Assembly (NCBI RefSeq): GCF_026460885.1 | Contig: NZ_JAOVZW010000027.1 | Coordinates: 45,525-109,524 of the forward strand | Length of the DNA stretch: 64,000 nucleotides | From: Chryseobacterium formosum | Lineage (GTDB): Bacteria > Bacteroidota > Bacteroidia > Flavobacteriales > Weeksellaceae | Direction: 5' to 3' | Shown: piece after piece, positions 34,817-43,538 of the stretch | Numbering within the stretch: position 1 is the stretch's first letter | How the letters are laid out: each line of letters starts with the position of its first letter | Program-made: the position numbers and the translations under genes | The notes under the pieces: generated by a model | What the model was told of the DNA's origin: nothing | What the model saw: the letters and a program-made list of their open reading frames with translations, nothing else | Database searches by the model: none

Positions 34817-35674
34817 ATGATTTTATCAATGACCGGCTTTGGTAGAGCCGAAGACGTTTTTGAAGGAAAAAAAATTTCGATAGATATTAAATCACTGAAC
34901 TCTAAGAGTTTTGATTTAAATATTAAAATCCCTTTGCGTTATAAAGAAAAAGAATTTGAAGTAAGAAAAATTCTAAACGATAGAATCATCCGCGGAAAAG
35001 TAGATTGTTACATTAATCTTGAGAATCTTGAAGAATCTAATGATGTAAAAATCAACAAAGGTTTAATCGATTCTTACATGAATGAGCTTAAAAACATTGC
35101 CTCTGACGGACCCGATTTCGAGTACCTGAAAATGGCAGTAAGACTTCCGGATGCCATTACTTCCAGACCAGACGAATTGAATGAAGGTGAGTGGGAAGCT
35201 TTAGCTAAAATCGTTAATAAGGCGGTTGATAAATTCCTTGAATTCAGAAAAACTGAAGGTAAGATTCTTCACGAAGAATTAGAAAGAAATATCAGAAATA
35301 TCGATAAATCATTGGCAGAAGTTGTTCCTTATGAGCAAGTGAGAATTGATGCGGTTAAAGAACGTTATTTAAAGACCCTGAAAGAATTTGAAAACGTTGA
35401 CGAAACAAGATTTTATCAGGAAATGGCTTATTTTACCGAAAAATTAGACATTCAGGAAGAAAAAGTAAGACTTTCTCAACACTTGAAATATTATTCTGAA
35501 GTAATGGAAAACGAAGATTTTAATGGAAAAAAACTAGGTTTTATTTCACAGGAAATCGGAAGAGAAATCAATACTTTAGGCTCAAAAGCCAATCACGCTG
35601 AAATTCAGAAATTAGTCGTGATGATGAAAGATGATTTGGAGAAGATTAAAGAACAAACGTTAAACGTATTATAA
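34817..35674 (+). CDS. YicC family endoribonuclease-like protein
   Basis: 285 residues beginning MILSMTGFGRAE, the family hallmark, and ending with the DUF1732 region (ISQEIGREINTLGSKANHAE). YicC proteins are implicated in RNA turnover; E. coli YicC cleaves a small RNA. It directly precedes gmk, as in many bacteria, with a hairpin between. Confidence 0.93.
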   Translation: MILSMTGFGRAEDVFEGKKISIDIKSLNSKSFDLNIKIPLRYKEKEFEVRKILNDRIIRGKVDCYINLENLEESNDVKINKGLIDSYMNELKNIASDGPDFEYLKMAVRLPDAITSRPDELNEGEWEALAKIVNKAVDKFLEFRKTEGKILHEELERNIRNIDKSLAEVVPYEQVRIDAVKERYLKTLKEFENVDETRFYQEMAYFTEKLDIQEEKVRLSQHLKYYSEVMENEDFNGKKLGFISQEIGREINTLGSKANHAEIQKLVVMMKDDLEKIKEQTLNVL

Positions 35675-35675
35675 T

Positions 35676-35751
35676 TTAGTTGATGGTTTTTGGTTGATGG
35701 TTGTTAGGATTTTCTTTGACCATCAACTAAAAACAATCAACCAACAACCAT
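35676..35751. repeat. Imperfect hairpin between yicC and gmk
   Basis: Left arm TTAGTTGATGGTTTTTGGTT, then GATGGTTGTT; right arm ACCATCAACTAAAAACAATC, then AACCAACAACCAT. The arms are complementary over most of 30 bp and the right arm ends at the gmk start codon. Confidence 0.75.
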
Positions 35752-36324
35752 ATGAATAAGGTTATTATATTTTCAGCGCCATCCGGAAGCGGGAAAACAA
35801 CATTGGTAAAACATTCTTTGGAAATTATTCCTGAGTTACAATTTTCTATATCATGCACAACAAGACAGCCGAGAGGAAGTGAAGTTCGTGCTGTAGATTA
35901 TCATTTTTTAAGTCCGGAAGAATTCAGACAGAAAATTTCTGAAGAAGCTTTTGTAGAATTTGAGGAAGTTTACACCGATAAATATTACGGAACCTTAAAA
36001 TCTGAGGTAGAAAAGATCTGGAATCAGGGAAAAGTTGTTATTTTTGATGTAGACGTAAAAGGCGGAATTTCATTAAAAAAATATTTTGGTGAAAAAGCAT
36101 TATCAATTTTCATTGAACCACCTTCGATTGCCGAATTGGAACGAAGATTGAATTCAAGAGGAACGGATGATGTCGAAACCATAAAAACACGTGTAGAAAA
36201 AGCAGAAGAAGAGCTTACCTACGCGATAGAATTTGATAAAATCGTGATTAATTCCGATTTGAACGAAGCAAAATTAGAAATAGAAAGTTTAATAAAAAAT
36301 TTTATTGAAGAAACTAGAAATTAG
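35752..36324 (+). CDS. gmk: Guanylate kinase
   Basis: 190 residues. P-loop SAPSGSGKTT (8-17), GMP-binding SCTTRQPRGSEVRAVDYHF, and YGTLKSEVEK are all present. It converts GMP to GDP. The last residues (ETRN) and the stop come from the left arm of an intergenic hairpin (ACTAGAAATTAG), so the C-terminus may be altered relative to relatives. The final helix is otherwise complete. Confidence 0.96.
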   Translation: MNKVIIFSAPSGSGKTTLVKHSLEIIPELQFSISCTTRQPRGSEVRAVDYHFLSPEEFRQKISEEAFVEFEEVYTDKYYGTLKSEVEKIWNQGKVVIFDVDVKGGISLKKYFGEKALSIFIEPPSIAELERRLNSRGTDDVETIKTRVEKAEEELTYAIEFDKIVINSDLNEAKLEIESLIKNFIEETRN

Positions 36325-36393
36325 AAGCTAGAAGTTAGTTTTTGAAATATGCGAATTTTAACTAACATCTAATTTCTAACCTCTAACTTCTAT
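36312..36393. repeat. Imperfect hairpin overlapping the gmk stop
   Basis: Left words ACTAGAAATTAGAAGCTAGA and AGTTAG, right words AACTAACATCTAATTTCTAA and CCTCTAACTTCT. The arms pair over about 30 bp. Confidence 0.7.
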
Positions 36394-36417
36394 AAGACAA
36401 AAAACATTGAGGCTGAA

Positions 36418-37437
36418 ATGAGCACTGAAACATTAGAGAAAGCTAAATCCACACTTCCTGTAAAAGGATTTTTAGATTTAAAAGATATTGATATTCCGCA
36501 GGGAGAAGAATTGGTGAAAGCTATTCTCAAACTTAAAGAAGAAAAAAATGCCGTTATTTTAGCGCATTATTATCAACCGGGAGAAATTCAGGATATTGCT
36601 GATTTCTTGGGAGATTCTCTTCAATTGGCAAGACAGGCAAAAGATACAGATGCCGATATGATTGTGTTCTGTGGAGTACATTTTATGGCGGAAGCTGCAA
36701 AAATTTTAAACCCTACTAAAAAAGTAGTTCTTCCCGATACAATGGCGGGATGCTCTTTGGCAGACGGATGTTCAGGTGAAGGTTTGAGAAAAATGCGTGA
36801 GCAACATCCAAATGCTTTGATCGCAACCTACATCAACTGTAATGCTGAAACGAAAGCAGAAAGTGATATTATCGTAACCAGCTCGAATGCCGAAACAGTG
36901 ATTGAAGCTTTACCGAAAGACAGACCAATTATTTTCGCTCCGGATAAAAATTTAGGAAGATATTTATCTCAAAAAACAGGTCGCGATATGATTCTGTGGG
37001 ACGGAAGTTGCATCGTTCACGAAGCTTTCTCCATGGAAAGAATTGCACAACAATTGGCAGATAATCCTGATGCAAAATTGATTGCACACCCAGAAAGTGA
37101 AGAATCAGTATTAAAACTGGCTCATTTTATCGGTTCGACTTCTGCACTTTTGAATTATGTTGAAAAAGAAGATTGTCAGAAATTCATTATCGCAACTGAA
37201 GAAGGTATTTTGCACGAAATGAGAAAACGTGCACCGCATAAAGAATTAATTCCTGCTTTGGTTTTTGACGAAAGCTGTAATTGCTCAGAATGTTTTTACA
37301 TGAAGAGAAATACAATGGAAAAATTGTATCTGTGTATGAAATATGAACTTCCGGAAATTATCATTGAAGAAGAGCTTCGACTGAGAGCATTAAAGCCAAT
37401 TGAGGCAATGCTGGATCTATCGAAAAGCATCAAATAA
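36418..37437 (+). CDS. nadA: Quinolinate synthase A
   Basis: 339 residues. Cluster-ligand cysteines appear at C85 (FCGVHFMAE), C141 (INCNAETK region) and in the C287/C289/C292 cluster (ESCNCSECFYM). AHYYQPGEIQDIADFLGDSLQLA is the substrate-binding start. It makes quinolinate from iminoaspartate and dihydroxyacetone phosphate for NAD synthesis, using an oxygen-sensitive [4Fe-4S] cluster. Confidence 0.96.
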   Translation: MSTETLEKAKSTLPVKGFLDLKDIDIPQGEELVKAILKLKEEKNAVILAHYYQPGEIQDIADFLGDSLQLARQAKDTDADMIVFCGVHFMAEAAKILNPTKKVVLPDTMAGCSLADGCSGEGLRKMREQHPNALIATYINCNAETKAESDIIVTSSNAETVIEALPKDRPIIFAPDKNLGRYLSQKTGRDMILWDGSCIVHEAFSMERIAQQLADNPDAKLIAHPESEESVLKLAHFIGSTSALLNYVEKEDCQKFIIATEEGILHEMRKRAPHKELIPALVFDESCNCSECFYMKRNTMEKLYLCMKYELPEIIIEEELRLRALKPIEAMLDLSKSIK

Positions 37438-37442
37438 ATTTT

Positions 37443-37469
37443 AAAGCGGGTTTTTTACTCGCTTTTTTT
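37443..37469 (+). terminator. nadA terminator
   Basis: AAAGCGGGT and ACTCGCTTT around a T-rich loop, followed by a T run. Confidence 0.7.
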
Positions 37470-37478
37470 AATCATAAA

Positions 37479-37537
37479 TGCCACGAATACACGAATAAGT
37501 TTGTATCTTGTTTTTAAAAATTCGTGCATTCGTGGCA
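37479..37537. repeat. Inverted repeat TGCCACGAATACACGAAT
   Basis: Left arm at 37479-37496 and right arm ATTCGTGCATTCGTGGCA at 37520-37537 match in 17 of 18 positions. Within each arm the word CACGAAT is itself repeated. It lies between nadA and folB, after the nadA terminator. Confidence 0.8.
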
Positions 37538-37574
37538 AACGAAATGTGCAGTATCATCATTTTAATAATTATTC

Positions 37575-37958
37575 ATGAGCAAAATATTTTTAGAAGACGT
37601 AAAAATCTACGCTTATCACGGCGTTCTTCCCGAAGAAAACATTATCGGAACATACTATATTTTAAATGCAGAAATCCATACAGATTTGTGGGATGCCGCA
37701 GCTTCTGATGATTTGAACGACACCATCAGCTATGCAGACATCAATGAGATTATTCATGATGAGATGAAAATCAATTCTAAACTTTTAGAACACGTCGCAG
37801 GAAGAATTATCACTAAAATTAATGTGAAATTTAATCAGATTTCTTATATAAAATTGAAAATTACCAAAACCAGTCCGCCTATGAAAGGTGAAGTAAAAGG
37901 CGCAAGTATCGAACTTGAAAAAAGTTTTTTGTTAGGTAATTCAACGGAAAATAATTAA
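37575..37958 (+). CDS. folB: Dihydroneopterin aldolase
   Basis: 127 residues, compact for the family. ILEDVKIYAYHGVLPEENIIGTYY is matched by KIFLEDVKIYAYHGVLPEENI with the conserved Tyr and Glu, and ISYADINEIIHDEM and KITKTSPPMKGEVKGASIEL complete the fold. It forms 6-hydroxymethyl-dihydropterin, the FolK substrate. It lies 25 bp before the DUF4403 gene. Confidence 0.92.
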   Translation: MSKIFLEDVKIYAYHGVLPEENIIGTYYILNAEIHTDLWDAAASDDLNDTISYADINEIIHDEMKINSKLLEHVAGRIITKINVKFNQISYIKLKITKTSPPMKGEVKGASIELEKSFLLGNSTENN

Positions 37959-37983
37959 TTTCACTTTTCAAAAAACATTTAAG

Positions 37984-39342
37984 GTGAGAATTTTAAGTTT
38001 TCTTTTCGTACTTCTTTCGATCAATATTTTTGCTCAGACCGAAAATAATCAAATAGTTTACAGTTTTCCAAAGATAAAATCGAGCGTTACAATGCCGGTA
38101 ACAATTCCTTTATCCGAAATCAGCAATATGATTAATGCATCGTTAAAAGATCTGATTTTTCAGGATGATTCTTACACTGATAACGATAATGATCAGTTCA
38201 AGGTAAAAGTCTGGAAAACCCGACCGATACGATTAGTAGGAGATGCTAATCAAAATATTGCGATTGAAGTTCCGTTAAAAATTTGGGCAGAAAAAGGAAT
38301 CGGTACTTTGGGAGTTTACACCTATCAAGAGACAACTTTTGAAACAGTCATGTATTTTAAAACTGCTCTAAATTTTAAAAATAACTGGACGGTGAGTACT
38401 TTTACCCAACCGATGGGTTTTAAATGGGTAAAAAAACCTGTTTTAGATTTTGGAAAAATAAAAATTCCGATTACTTCGCTCGTCGAATCAAGTTTGAAAG
38501 AACAACAGTATAAGTTCTGCAAAACAATTGACGAACAAATGGCTTCGCAGCTTAATTTCCAACAATATGCAGTTTTAGCCTGGAATGCATTTTCTCAGCC
38601 TTTCAATATTTCTGAAGAATATAATACCTGGTTGAAAATCACGCCCATTAACGTTAATATTACTCCACTAAAATTCTACGGAAATCAAATTGACACCAGT
38701 ATTGGAATCGATATTTTCTCCGAAACTTTTACCGGAACAAAACCTGAATCATCCCAACCTGCAAAAGCCGTAATGAATTTTAATTTCATCCCACTTTTGG
38801 CAGATAAATTTGTTTTGCAGACAACAGCAAATATTCCATTTTCTGAAGCGACTAACATTGCAAAAAAGTCATTTTTGAATAAAGAATTTGATATCAGAGA
38901 CTCCAAAGTAAAAATTACCGACATTAAAGTTTATGGAGAAGCAAATCGTATTATGATTGAAGCCGATACAGAAGGCTATGTAAAAGGTACGGCATTTATT
39001 TCGGGCATTCCTGTTTATGATGAATTAAAGAAAAAAATAGTGCTTTCTGATACAAAATTCAAGCTTAAAACATCCAACATTCTTCAAAAATTAGCAACTT
39101 CACTTTTCAAAGGTAAAATTGTAAAAATGATTGAAGATGAATATGGAATTCCGACCGATGAAATTGAAAACTCATCTAAGAAAAGTATTGAGGAGGCTTT
39201 TAATAAAAAATATTATAAAGGTTTAAAAATTTCCGGAAAAGTATTTAATTTAAAACCTTCACAAATTCTTTTAAATGATTTCGGAATTACCGCAGTCATT
39301 GATACCAATGCTAATTTGAGATTTACCCTAAAAGGATTTTAA
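37984..39342 (+). CDS. DUF4403 family envelope protein
   Basis: 452 residues from a GTG start, chosen because it gives a proper signal peptide (MRILSFLFVLLSINIFAQ); no ATG is in frame upstream. The body is beta-rich with the DUF4403 pattern (VTIPLSEISNMINASL; FNFIPLLADKFVLQTTANIPF). Members resemble lipid-binding TULIP/BPI-like folds, so a periplasmic lipid role is possible but inferred. Confidence 0.8.
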   Translation: MRILSFLFVLLSINIFAQTENNQIVYSFPKIKSSVTMPVTIPLSEISNMINASLKDLIFQDDSYTDNDNDQFKVKVWKTRPIRLVGDANQNIAIEVPLKIWAEKGIGTLGVYTYQETTFETVMYFKTALNFKNNWTVSTFTQPMGFKWVKKPVLDFGKIKIPITSLVESSLKEQQYKFCKTIDEQMASQLNFQQYAVLAWNAFSQPFNISEEYNTWLKITPINVNITPLKFYGNQIDTSIGIDIFSETFTGTKPESSQPAKAVMNFNFIPLLADKFVLQTTANIPFSEATNIAKKSFLNKEFDIRDSKVKITDIKVYGEANRIMIEADTEGYVKGTAFISGIPVYDELKKKIVLSDTKFKLKTSNILQKLATSLFKGKIVKMIEDEYGIPTDEIENSSKKSIEEAFNKKYYKGLKISGKVFNLKPSQILLNDFGITAVIDTNANLRFTLKGF

Positions 39343-39364
39343 TAAAAACTAAAACAACATAACT

Positions 39365-39873
39365 ATGAAAAAACATTTAAAAATTATAGAAGATAACAAA
39401 GCTTCAAAAGGAATCAGATTTGCCAATTTATTATTGACAGAATTGTTATTTATGTCATATTTTTTATTTTCGGAGCATTTTCACTATTAGTATCTGAAAT
39501 TTTCAACATTGATTTTTTTCTAAATATTACAGACAAGATGGCTTCAGCAAGCAGATTTGAAGATATTCTAATAACAACAGCTGTTTATCTTTTGTACATC
39601 TTTTTAATGGAATATTTTACAAAAGGAAGAACAGTTGGAAAATATATTACAGGAACCAAAGTGATGAGCTTGGATGGCTCAAATCCTACTTTTCAGGAAT
39701 ATTTAATCAGAACAGTTTCCAGAGTTGTTCCTTTCGATGCTCTTTCTTTTTTCGGAGAAAACGGATGGCATGATACATGGAGCGACACAAGAGTGGTTAA
39801 TGTGAAAAATTATAAAGCTGAAAGACAGAGCAAAAGCGATATTGACAACATCGGAGTAAAAGAAATCGCATAA
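39365..39873 (+). pseudogene. RDD family membrane protein, frameshifted
   Basis: The frame from ATG 39365 reads MKKHLKIIEDNKASKGIRFA and then loses the family pattern, ending at a TAG near 39490. From about 39430 another frame reads IIDRIVIYVIFFIFGAFSLL and continues without stop to 39873, with the RDD-family core YFTKGRTVGKYITGTKV. Joining the frames with one missing base near 39428 gives a full-length protein of about 170 residues. So this is a recent frameshift, a sequencing error, or programmed slippage in TTTATTATT. Confidence 0.75.
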
Positions 39874-39877
39874 AAAA

Positions 39878-39908
39878 TTTGGACAAAAAGTAAATTTTAG
39901 TATATTTG
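39878..39908 (+). promoter_or_regulatory. tRNA-Cys promoter
   Basis: TTTGG at 39878-39882 and the -7 box TATATTTG at 39901-39908 with 18 bp between; the tRNA begins 13 bp later. Confidence 0.7.
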
Positions 39909-39921
39909 CACCACTCAAAAC

Positions 39922-39992
39922 GGTGCTTTGGCCGAGCGGCTAGGCAGTGGTCTGCAACACCATCTACAGCGGTTCGAATCCGCTAGGCACCT
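39922..39992 (+). tRNA. tRNA-Cys (GCA)
   Basis: 71 nt. The acceptor GGTGCTT pairs with AGGCACC, the D arm is GCC...GGC, the anticodon loop CTGCAAC gives GCA, the T arm AGCGG-TTCGAAT-CCGCT is perfect, and the discriminator is T as expected for Cys. CCA is not encoded. It is followed by a terminator. Confidence 0.97.
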
Positions 39993-39995
39993 CGC

Positions 39996-40030
39996 AAAAA
40001 AACTTCAATCCTTCGATTGGAGTTTTTTTA
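39996..40030 (+). terminator. tRNA-Cys terminator
   Basis: AACTTCAATC-CTTC-GATTGGAGTT plus T run. Confidence 0.85.
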
Positions 40031-40184
40031 TTTAATTTTTTTCATAAAAAGAATTGCTCTAATTTCCTTATCTATAAACAGTTTGCGGATTTTAACATTT
40101 TCTTAACTAAAACTTGGCTTCATAATTGAGATTATCTTTACCATAAGTGTCAAAGCTTAATTATAAATAGAAAAAATTTGAGTT

Positions 40185-40718
40185 ATGAAAAAGATAGTTT
40201 TAGCAGGTTTAATTTCAGTTTTAACATTGAGTGCCTGTAAGAAGGATGACAATAAAGTTGCCGAAAAGACTTTAGAACAACAAAAATTGGAATTTCAGGT
40301 AAGACAACTTGAAATTGAACAACAAAAACTGGCAATCGAAAGAGAGAGATTTTCTTACGAAACCAAAAAGAAAGCTGATAGTGTAGCAGAAGTTGAAAAA
40401 GCAAAAGTTGCAGCAGCTTCAAAACCACAGGTAATCAGAGAGACAAAAACTATTTATAGAGATGCTCCAGCTTCCAATAGCGGAGGTTCTTCTTCTAGTG
40501 GAAGTTCTTCACAAGGAACAACTGCAAAGAAAAAAGGAATTAGTGAAGCAGCAAAAGGTACCGCAATCGGTGTAGTAAGTGGTGCTGCTTTAGGAGCAAT
40601 TGTTAACAAGAAAAACCGTGTTGGTGGTGGTGTTGTAGGTGGTATCATCGGCGGTGCAACAGGATATACTTTGGGTAGAGCACAGGATAGAAAAAGTGGT
40701 CGAGTACAACCAAAATAA
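40185..40718 (+). CDS. Lipoprotein with coiled coil and glycine zipper
   Basis: 177 residues. The lipobox is LSAC (Cys about 18). A long charged helix follows (about 25-70; EQQKLEFQVRQLEIEQQKLA), then a Ser/Gly linker (NSGGSSSSGSSSQG), then a glycine-zipper domain (AAKGTAIGVVSGAALGAIV...GGGVVGGIIGGATGYTLG). Glycine zippers of this YMGG type insert in or associate with membranes. Envelope location is likely; function unknown. Confidence 0.8.
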   Translation: MKKIVLAGLISVLTLSACKKDDNKVAEKTLEQQKLEFQVRQLEIEQQKLAIERERFSYETKKKADSVAEVEKAKVAAASKPQVIRETKTIYRDAPASNSGGSSSSGSSSQGTTAKKKGISEAAKGTAIGVVSGAALGAIVNKKNRVGGGVVGGIIGGATGYTLGRAQDRKSGRVQPK

Positions 40719-40738
40719 TTAAATATTTTCAAAAACAT

Positions 40739-40770
40739 AAAAGATTGCTTATTTTTAGGCAATCTTTTTT
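40739..40770 (+). terminator. Terminator after the glycine-zipper lipoprotein
   Basis: AAAGATTGC and GCAATCTTT around a short loop, followed by T run; the next gene starts at 40772 right after it. Confidence 0.8.
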
Positions 40771-40771
40771 T

Positions 40772-42406
40772 ATGCTTTTAATTTTATTTTCCTCAATTCT
40801 TCTGATTTCAACTTTAATAGGTTGGGGAAAATTGATGGAAAATTTCTTTGGACACAACCTGAATGGAGTTTCAGGGAAAACCTTGACCGGAATTCTTTCA
40901 ATCGGATTAATTTTCACTGTTTTAGCTTTTTTTATTCCTCTTAATTTATATGTCGAGATTCCTACAATATTGATTGGACTTTTTTATTTTTTTAAAGAAA
41001 ATCTTTATTTAAATTTCTATCAATTTTCGAAGAAAAATTTAACCATTTTTGGAGTTCTTACAGTTGTAATTCTATTCTGCGGCTCTTTTTATCCATTTAT
41101 TTTAGACCATTTCGGATATTATATTCCTACCATAAAATGGCTTACAGAATACGGTTTGATAAAAGGAATTTCTAATCTTGATTTGATTTTAGGACAAATG
41201 TCGGTTTGGCATATTTTTCAAGCCGGATTCAGTAATTTTTCTGATCCTTTTTTTAAATTTAATACTGTTTTACTGATTATTTATGGGCTTTATATTATTG
41301 AAAACAAAAGTTGGCTTCAATTGATTTTCGTACCCGTTTTATTGATTTTTACACAGTCTCCAAGTCCGGATTTACCGGTAATTGTATTTTCTTTAATTAT
41401 TTTAAATGAAATTTTATCGGGGAACAAAAATCTTTCTTTCCTGTTTGCACTTTCGGTTTTCACTTTTGCGATAAAACCGACAGTCATTTGGTTGCCGATT
41501 TTCATTCTGTTCTACTCCATTTTCATTTCTAAATTCGATTATAAAAAATTAATTTTCGGATCGCTCATTTTTATATTATTCATTATAAAAAATCTTTGGA
41601 CATTCGGATATCCTGTTTTTCCAATCGCAGTTTTTGATTTTGGGATTCCCTGGAAAGCGAATCCTGAACTTTTAAAAGCATCTTCAGAATTCGCCTTGGT
41701 AAAAACCTACGATGAACAATATACTTATGCAGAAATTTTAAAATTCTCCTGGTTTGATCACATTAAAAACTGGTTATTTTTAAAAGGAATAAAATCGATT
41801 ATCAATATTTTATTTATTGTGAGTTTAATTGGTTTCATTATATTTTCGATAATTAAAAGAAAGAAAATCATCAGTTTAATTTGTATTTCAATTTTAATTA
41901 AAAGTATTTTAATTTTACTTTTTTCCGCACAATACAGATTTTTTATTGATGTTTTTTTCGTGATGTTTTTTGTGGTATTTTTTAAATATTTAAATAAAAA
42001 AAATGCAGTTTTAATTTCATCATTTTTGATTTTTATTGCAGTTACTATTTTTTCCTTTCCGAATCTTCTCCAGAAATTTATACCAAGCTTTCGAATAGGA
42101 ATATTTATGAGTCAGTTTGAAAAGAAGCAGATTTTAAAACCTTCCAATTACGATTATAATAAATACAATTCTTACAGAGTAGGAGATTTAAAATTTAATA
42201 TTTCCAAACAATATCCTTTCAATTTTAATACGCCCACTCCCGCAATTTCAGAAAGCTATGTGATGGATTATCTGAAATTAGGTATATTTCCACAACCTAT
42301 CGACAAAAACAATGTAAAAAAAGGTTTTATCTGGAAAAAACTCAACGCTGAAGAGAAAAAAGAACTCGACAAAACCATCGAAATCATCAAAAAGAGTTAT
42401 CAATAA
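40772..42406 (+). CDS. Polytopic membrane protein, glycosyltransferase-like
   Basis: 544 residues from ATG 40772; a longer frame begins inside the preceding terminator and is not used. About 12 hydrophobic helices are spread over residues 1-460, with a soluble tail (about 460-544). The topology and the loop after the fourth helix (ILDHFGYYIPTIKWLTEYG) suggest a GT-C-type or LIC_10190-like membrane protein acting on lipid-linked sugars, but I cannot place the family firmly. Confidence 0.6.
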   Translation: MLLILFSSILLISTLIGWGKLMENFFGHNLNGVSGKTLTGILSIGLIFTVLAFFIPLNLYVEIPTILIGLFYFFKENLYLNFYQFSKKNLTIFGVLTVVILFCGSFYPFILDHFGYYIPTIKWLTEYGLIKGISNLDLILGQMSVWHIFQAGFSNFSDPFFKFNTVLLIIYGLYIIENKSWLQLIFVPVLLIFTQSPSPDLPVIVFSLIILNEILSGNKNLSFLFALSVFTFAIKPTVIWLPIFILFYSIFISKFDYKKLIFGSLIFILFIIKNLWTFGYPVFPIAVFDFGIPWKANPELLKASSEFALVKTYDEQYTYAEILKFSWFDHIKNWLFLKGIKSIINILFIVSLIGFIIFSIIKRKKIISLICISILIKSILILLFSAQYRFFIDVFFVMFFVVFFKYLNKKNAVLISSFLIFIAVTIFSFPNLLQKFIPSFRIGIFMSQFEKKQILKPSNYDYNKYNSYRVGDLKFNISKQYPFNFNTPTPAISESYVMDYLKLGIFPQPIDKNNVKKGFIWKKLNAEEKKELDKTIEIIKKSYQ

Positions 42407-42445
42407 ACCGATCATCAAAGACTTTATTATCTGAATAAAAAACGG

Positions 42446-42460
42446 TAATTTTGTACTATG
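42446..42460 (+). promoter_or_regulatory. aroC promoter abutting the start codon
   Basis: The -7 box TAATTTTG (42446-42453) is followed by TACT and the ATG. As with fmt, a leaderless mRNA is predicted. Confidence 0.6.
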
Positions 42461-43528
42461 TTCAATACTTTAGGTAATCTTCTCAGCCTTACTACTTTTG
42501 GCGAGAGTCACGGCGCAGCTTACGGCGGAATCATCAATAATTTTCCTGCAGGTTTGGAAGTTGATTTTGAAAAAATTCAATACGAATTAGATCGCAGAAA
42601 ACCGGGTCAGTCAGCAATCGTTACACAAAGAAAGGAAAGCGATACCATACAATTTCTTTCAGGAATTTTTGAAGGAAAAACGACAGGAACTCCAATTGGT
42701 TTTATGATCGAGAACGAAAATCAAAAATCAAAAGACTACGATCATATTGCGAATTCTTATCGTCCAAGTCATGCAGATTTTACGTATGACCAAAAATTTG
42801 GCATCAGAGATTATCGTGGCGGTGGAAAATCTTCTGCAAGAGAAACCATCAATTGGGTGGTTGCAGGAGCTTTGGCAAAACAACTTTTAAAAGATATTGA
42901 AATCAACGCTTACGTTTCTTCCGTTGGCGAAATTTTCTGCGTAAAACCTTATCAGGATTTAGATTTTTCTAAAACAGAAAGCAATGAAGTACGTTGTCCC
43001 GACGCCGAAACTGCCGAAAAAATGATTTCAAAAATTAAAGAAATTAAAAAAGAAGGCAATACAATTGGCGGAACAATTACCTGTGTTATCAAAAATGTTC
43101 CTGTAGGAATTGGTGAACCGATTTTTTCTAAACTTCAGGCTGAACTGGCGAAAGCAATGCTCAACATCAACGCTTGTAAAGGTTTTGAATATGGAAGCGG
43201 ATTTTGTGGCGCAAAAATGACCGGAAGTGAACATAATGATGAATTTAACACCGATTTTTCCACAAAATCAAATCTTTCTGGTGGAATTCAGGGTGGAATT
43301 TCTAATGGAATGGATATTTATTTCCGTGTTGCTTTCAAACCTGTTGCAACTATTTTAAGACCTCAGGAAAGTGTAGACAAAGATGGAAACGCTGTAATCG
43401 TGGAAGGAAAAGGAAGACACGATCCTTGTGTAGTTCCGAGAGCAGTTCCGGTTGTGGAAAGTTTGGCAGCATTTGTTTTAGCTGACTTATTTTTGATCAA
43501 TAAAACAAGAAACATTAATCAATTTTAA
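42458..43528 (+). CDS. aroC: Chorismate synthase
   Basis: 356 residues. Signatures GESHGAAYGGIINNFPAG (about 14-31), RPSHADFTYDQKFGIRDYRGGGKSSARET (about 105-133) and the C-terminal GRHDPCVVPRAVPVVE are complete. It makes chorismate from EPSP using reduced FMN. It is followed by a thioredoxin-fold gene 10 bp downstream, so the three genes from aroC may be co-transcribed. Confidence 0.97.
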   Translation: MFNTLGNLLSLTTFGESHGAAYGGIINNFPAGLEVDFEKIQYELDRRKPGQSAIVTQRKESDTIQFLSGIFEGKTTGTPIGFMIENENQKSKDYDHIANSYRPSHADFTYDQKFGIRDYRGGGKSSARETINWVVAGALAKQLLKDIEINAYVSSVGEIFCVKPYQDLDFSKTESNEVRCPDAETAEKMISKIKEIKKEGNTIGGTITCVIKNVPVGIGEPIFSKLQAELAKAMLNINACKGFEYGSGFCGAKMTGSEHNDEFNTDFSTKSNLSGGIQGGISNGMDIYFRVAFKPVATILRPQESVDKDGNAVIVEGKGRHDPCVVPRAVPVVESLAAFVLADLFLINKTRNINQF

Positions 43529-43538
43529 ATATTTAGTA

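Noticed and set aside
40745..40771. Earlier TTG start of the membrane glycosyltransferase-like gene
   Set aside because: It is inside the previous gene's terminator.
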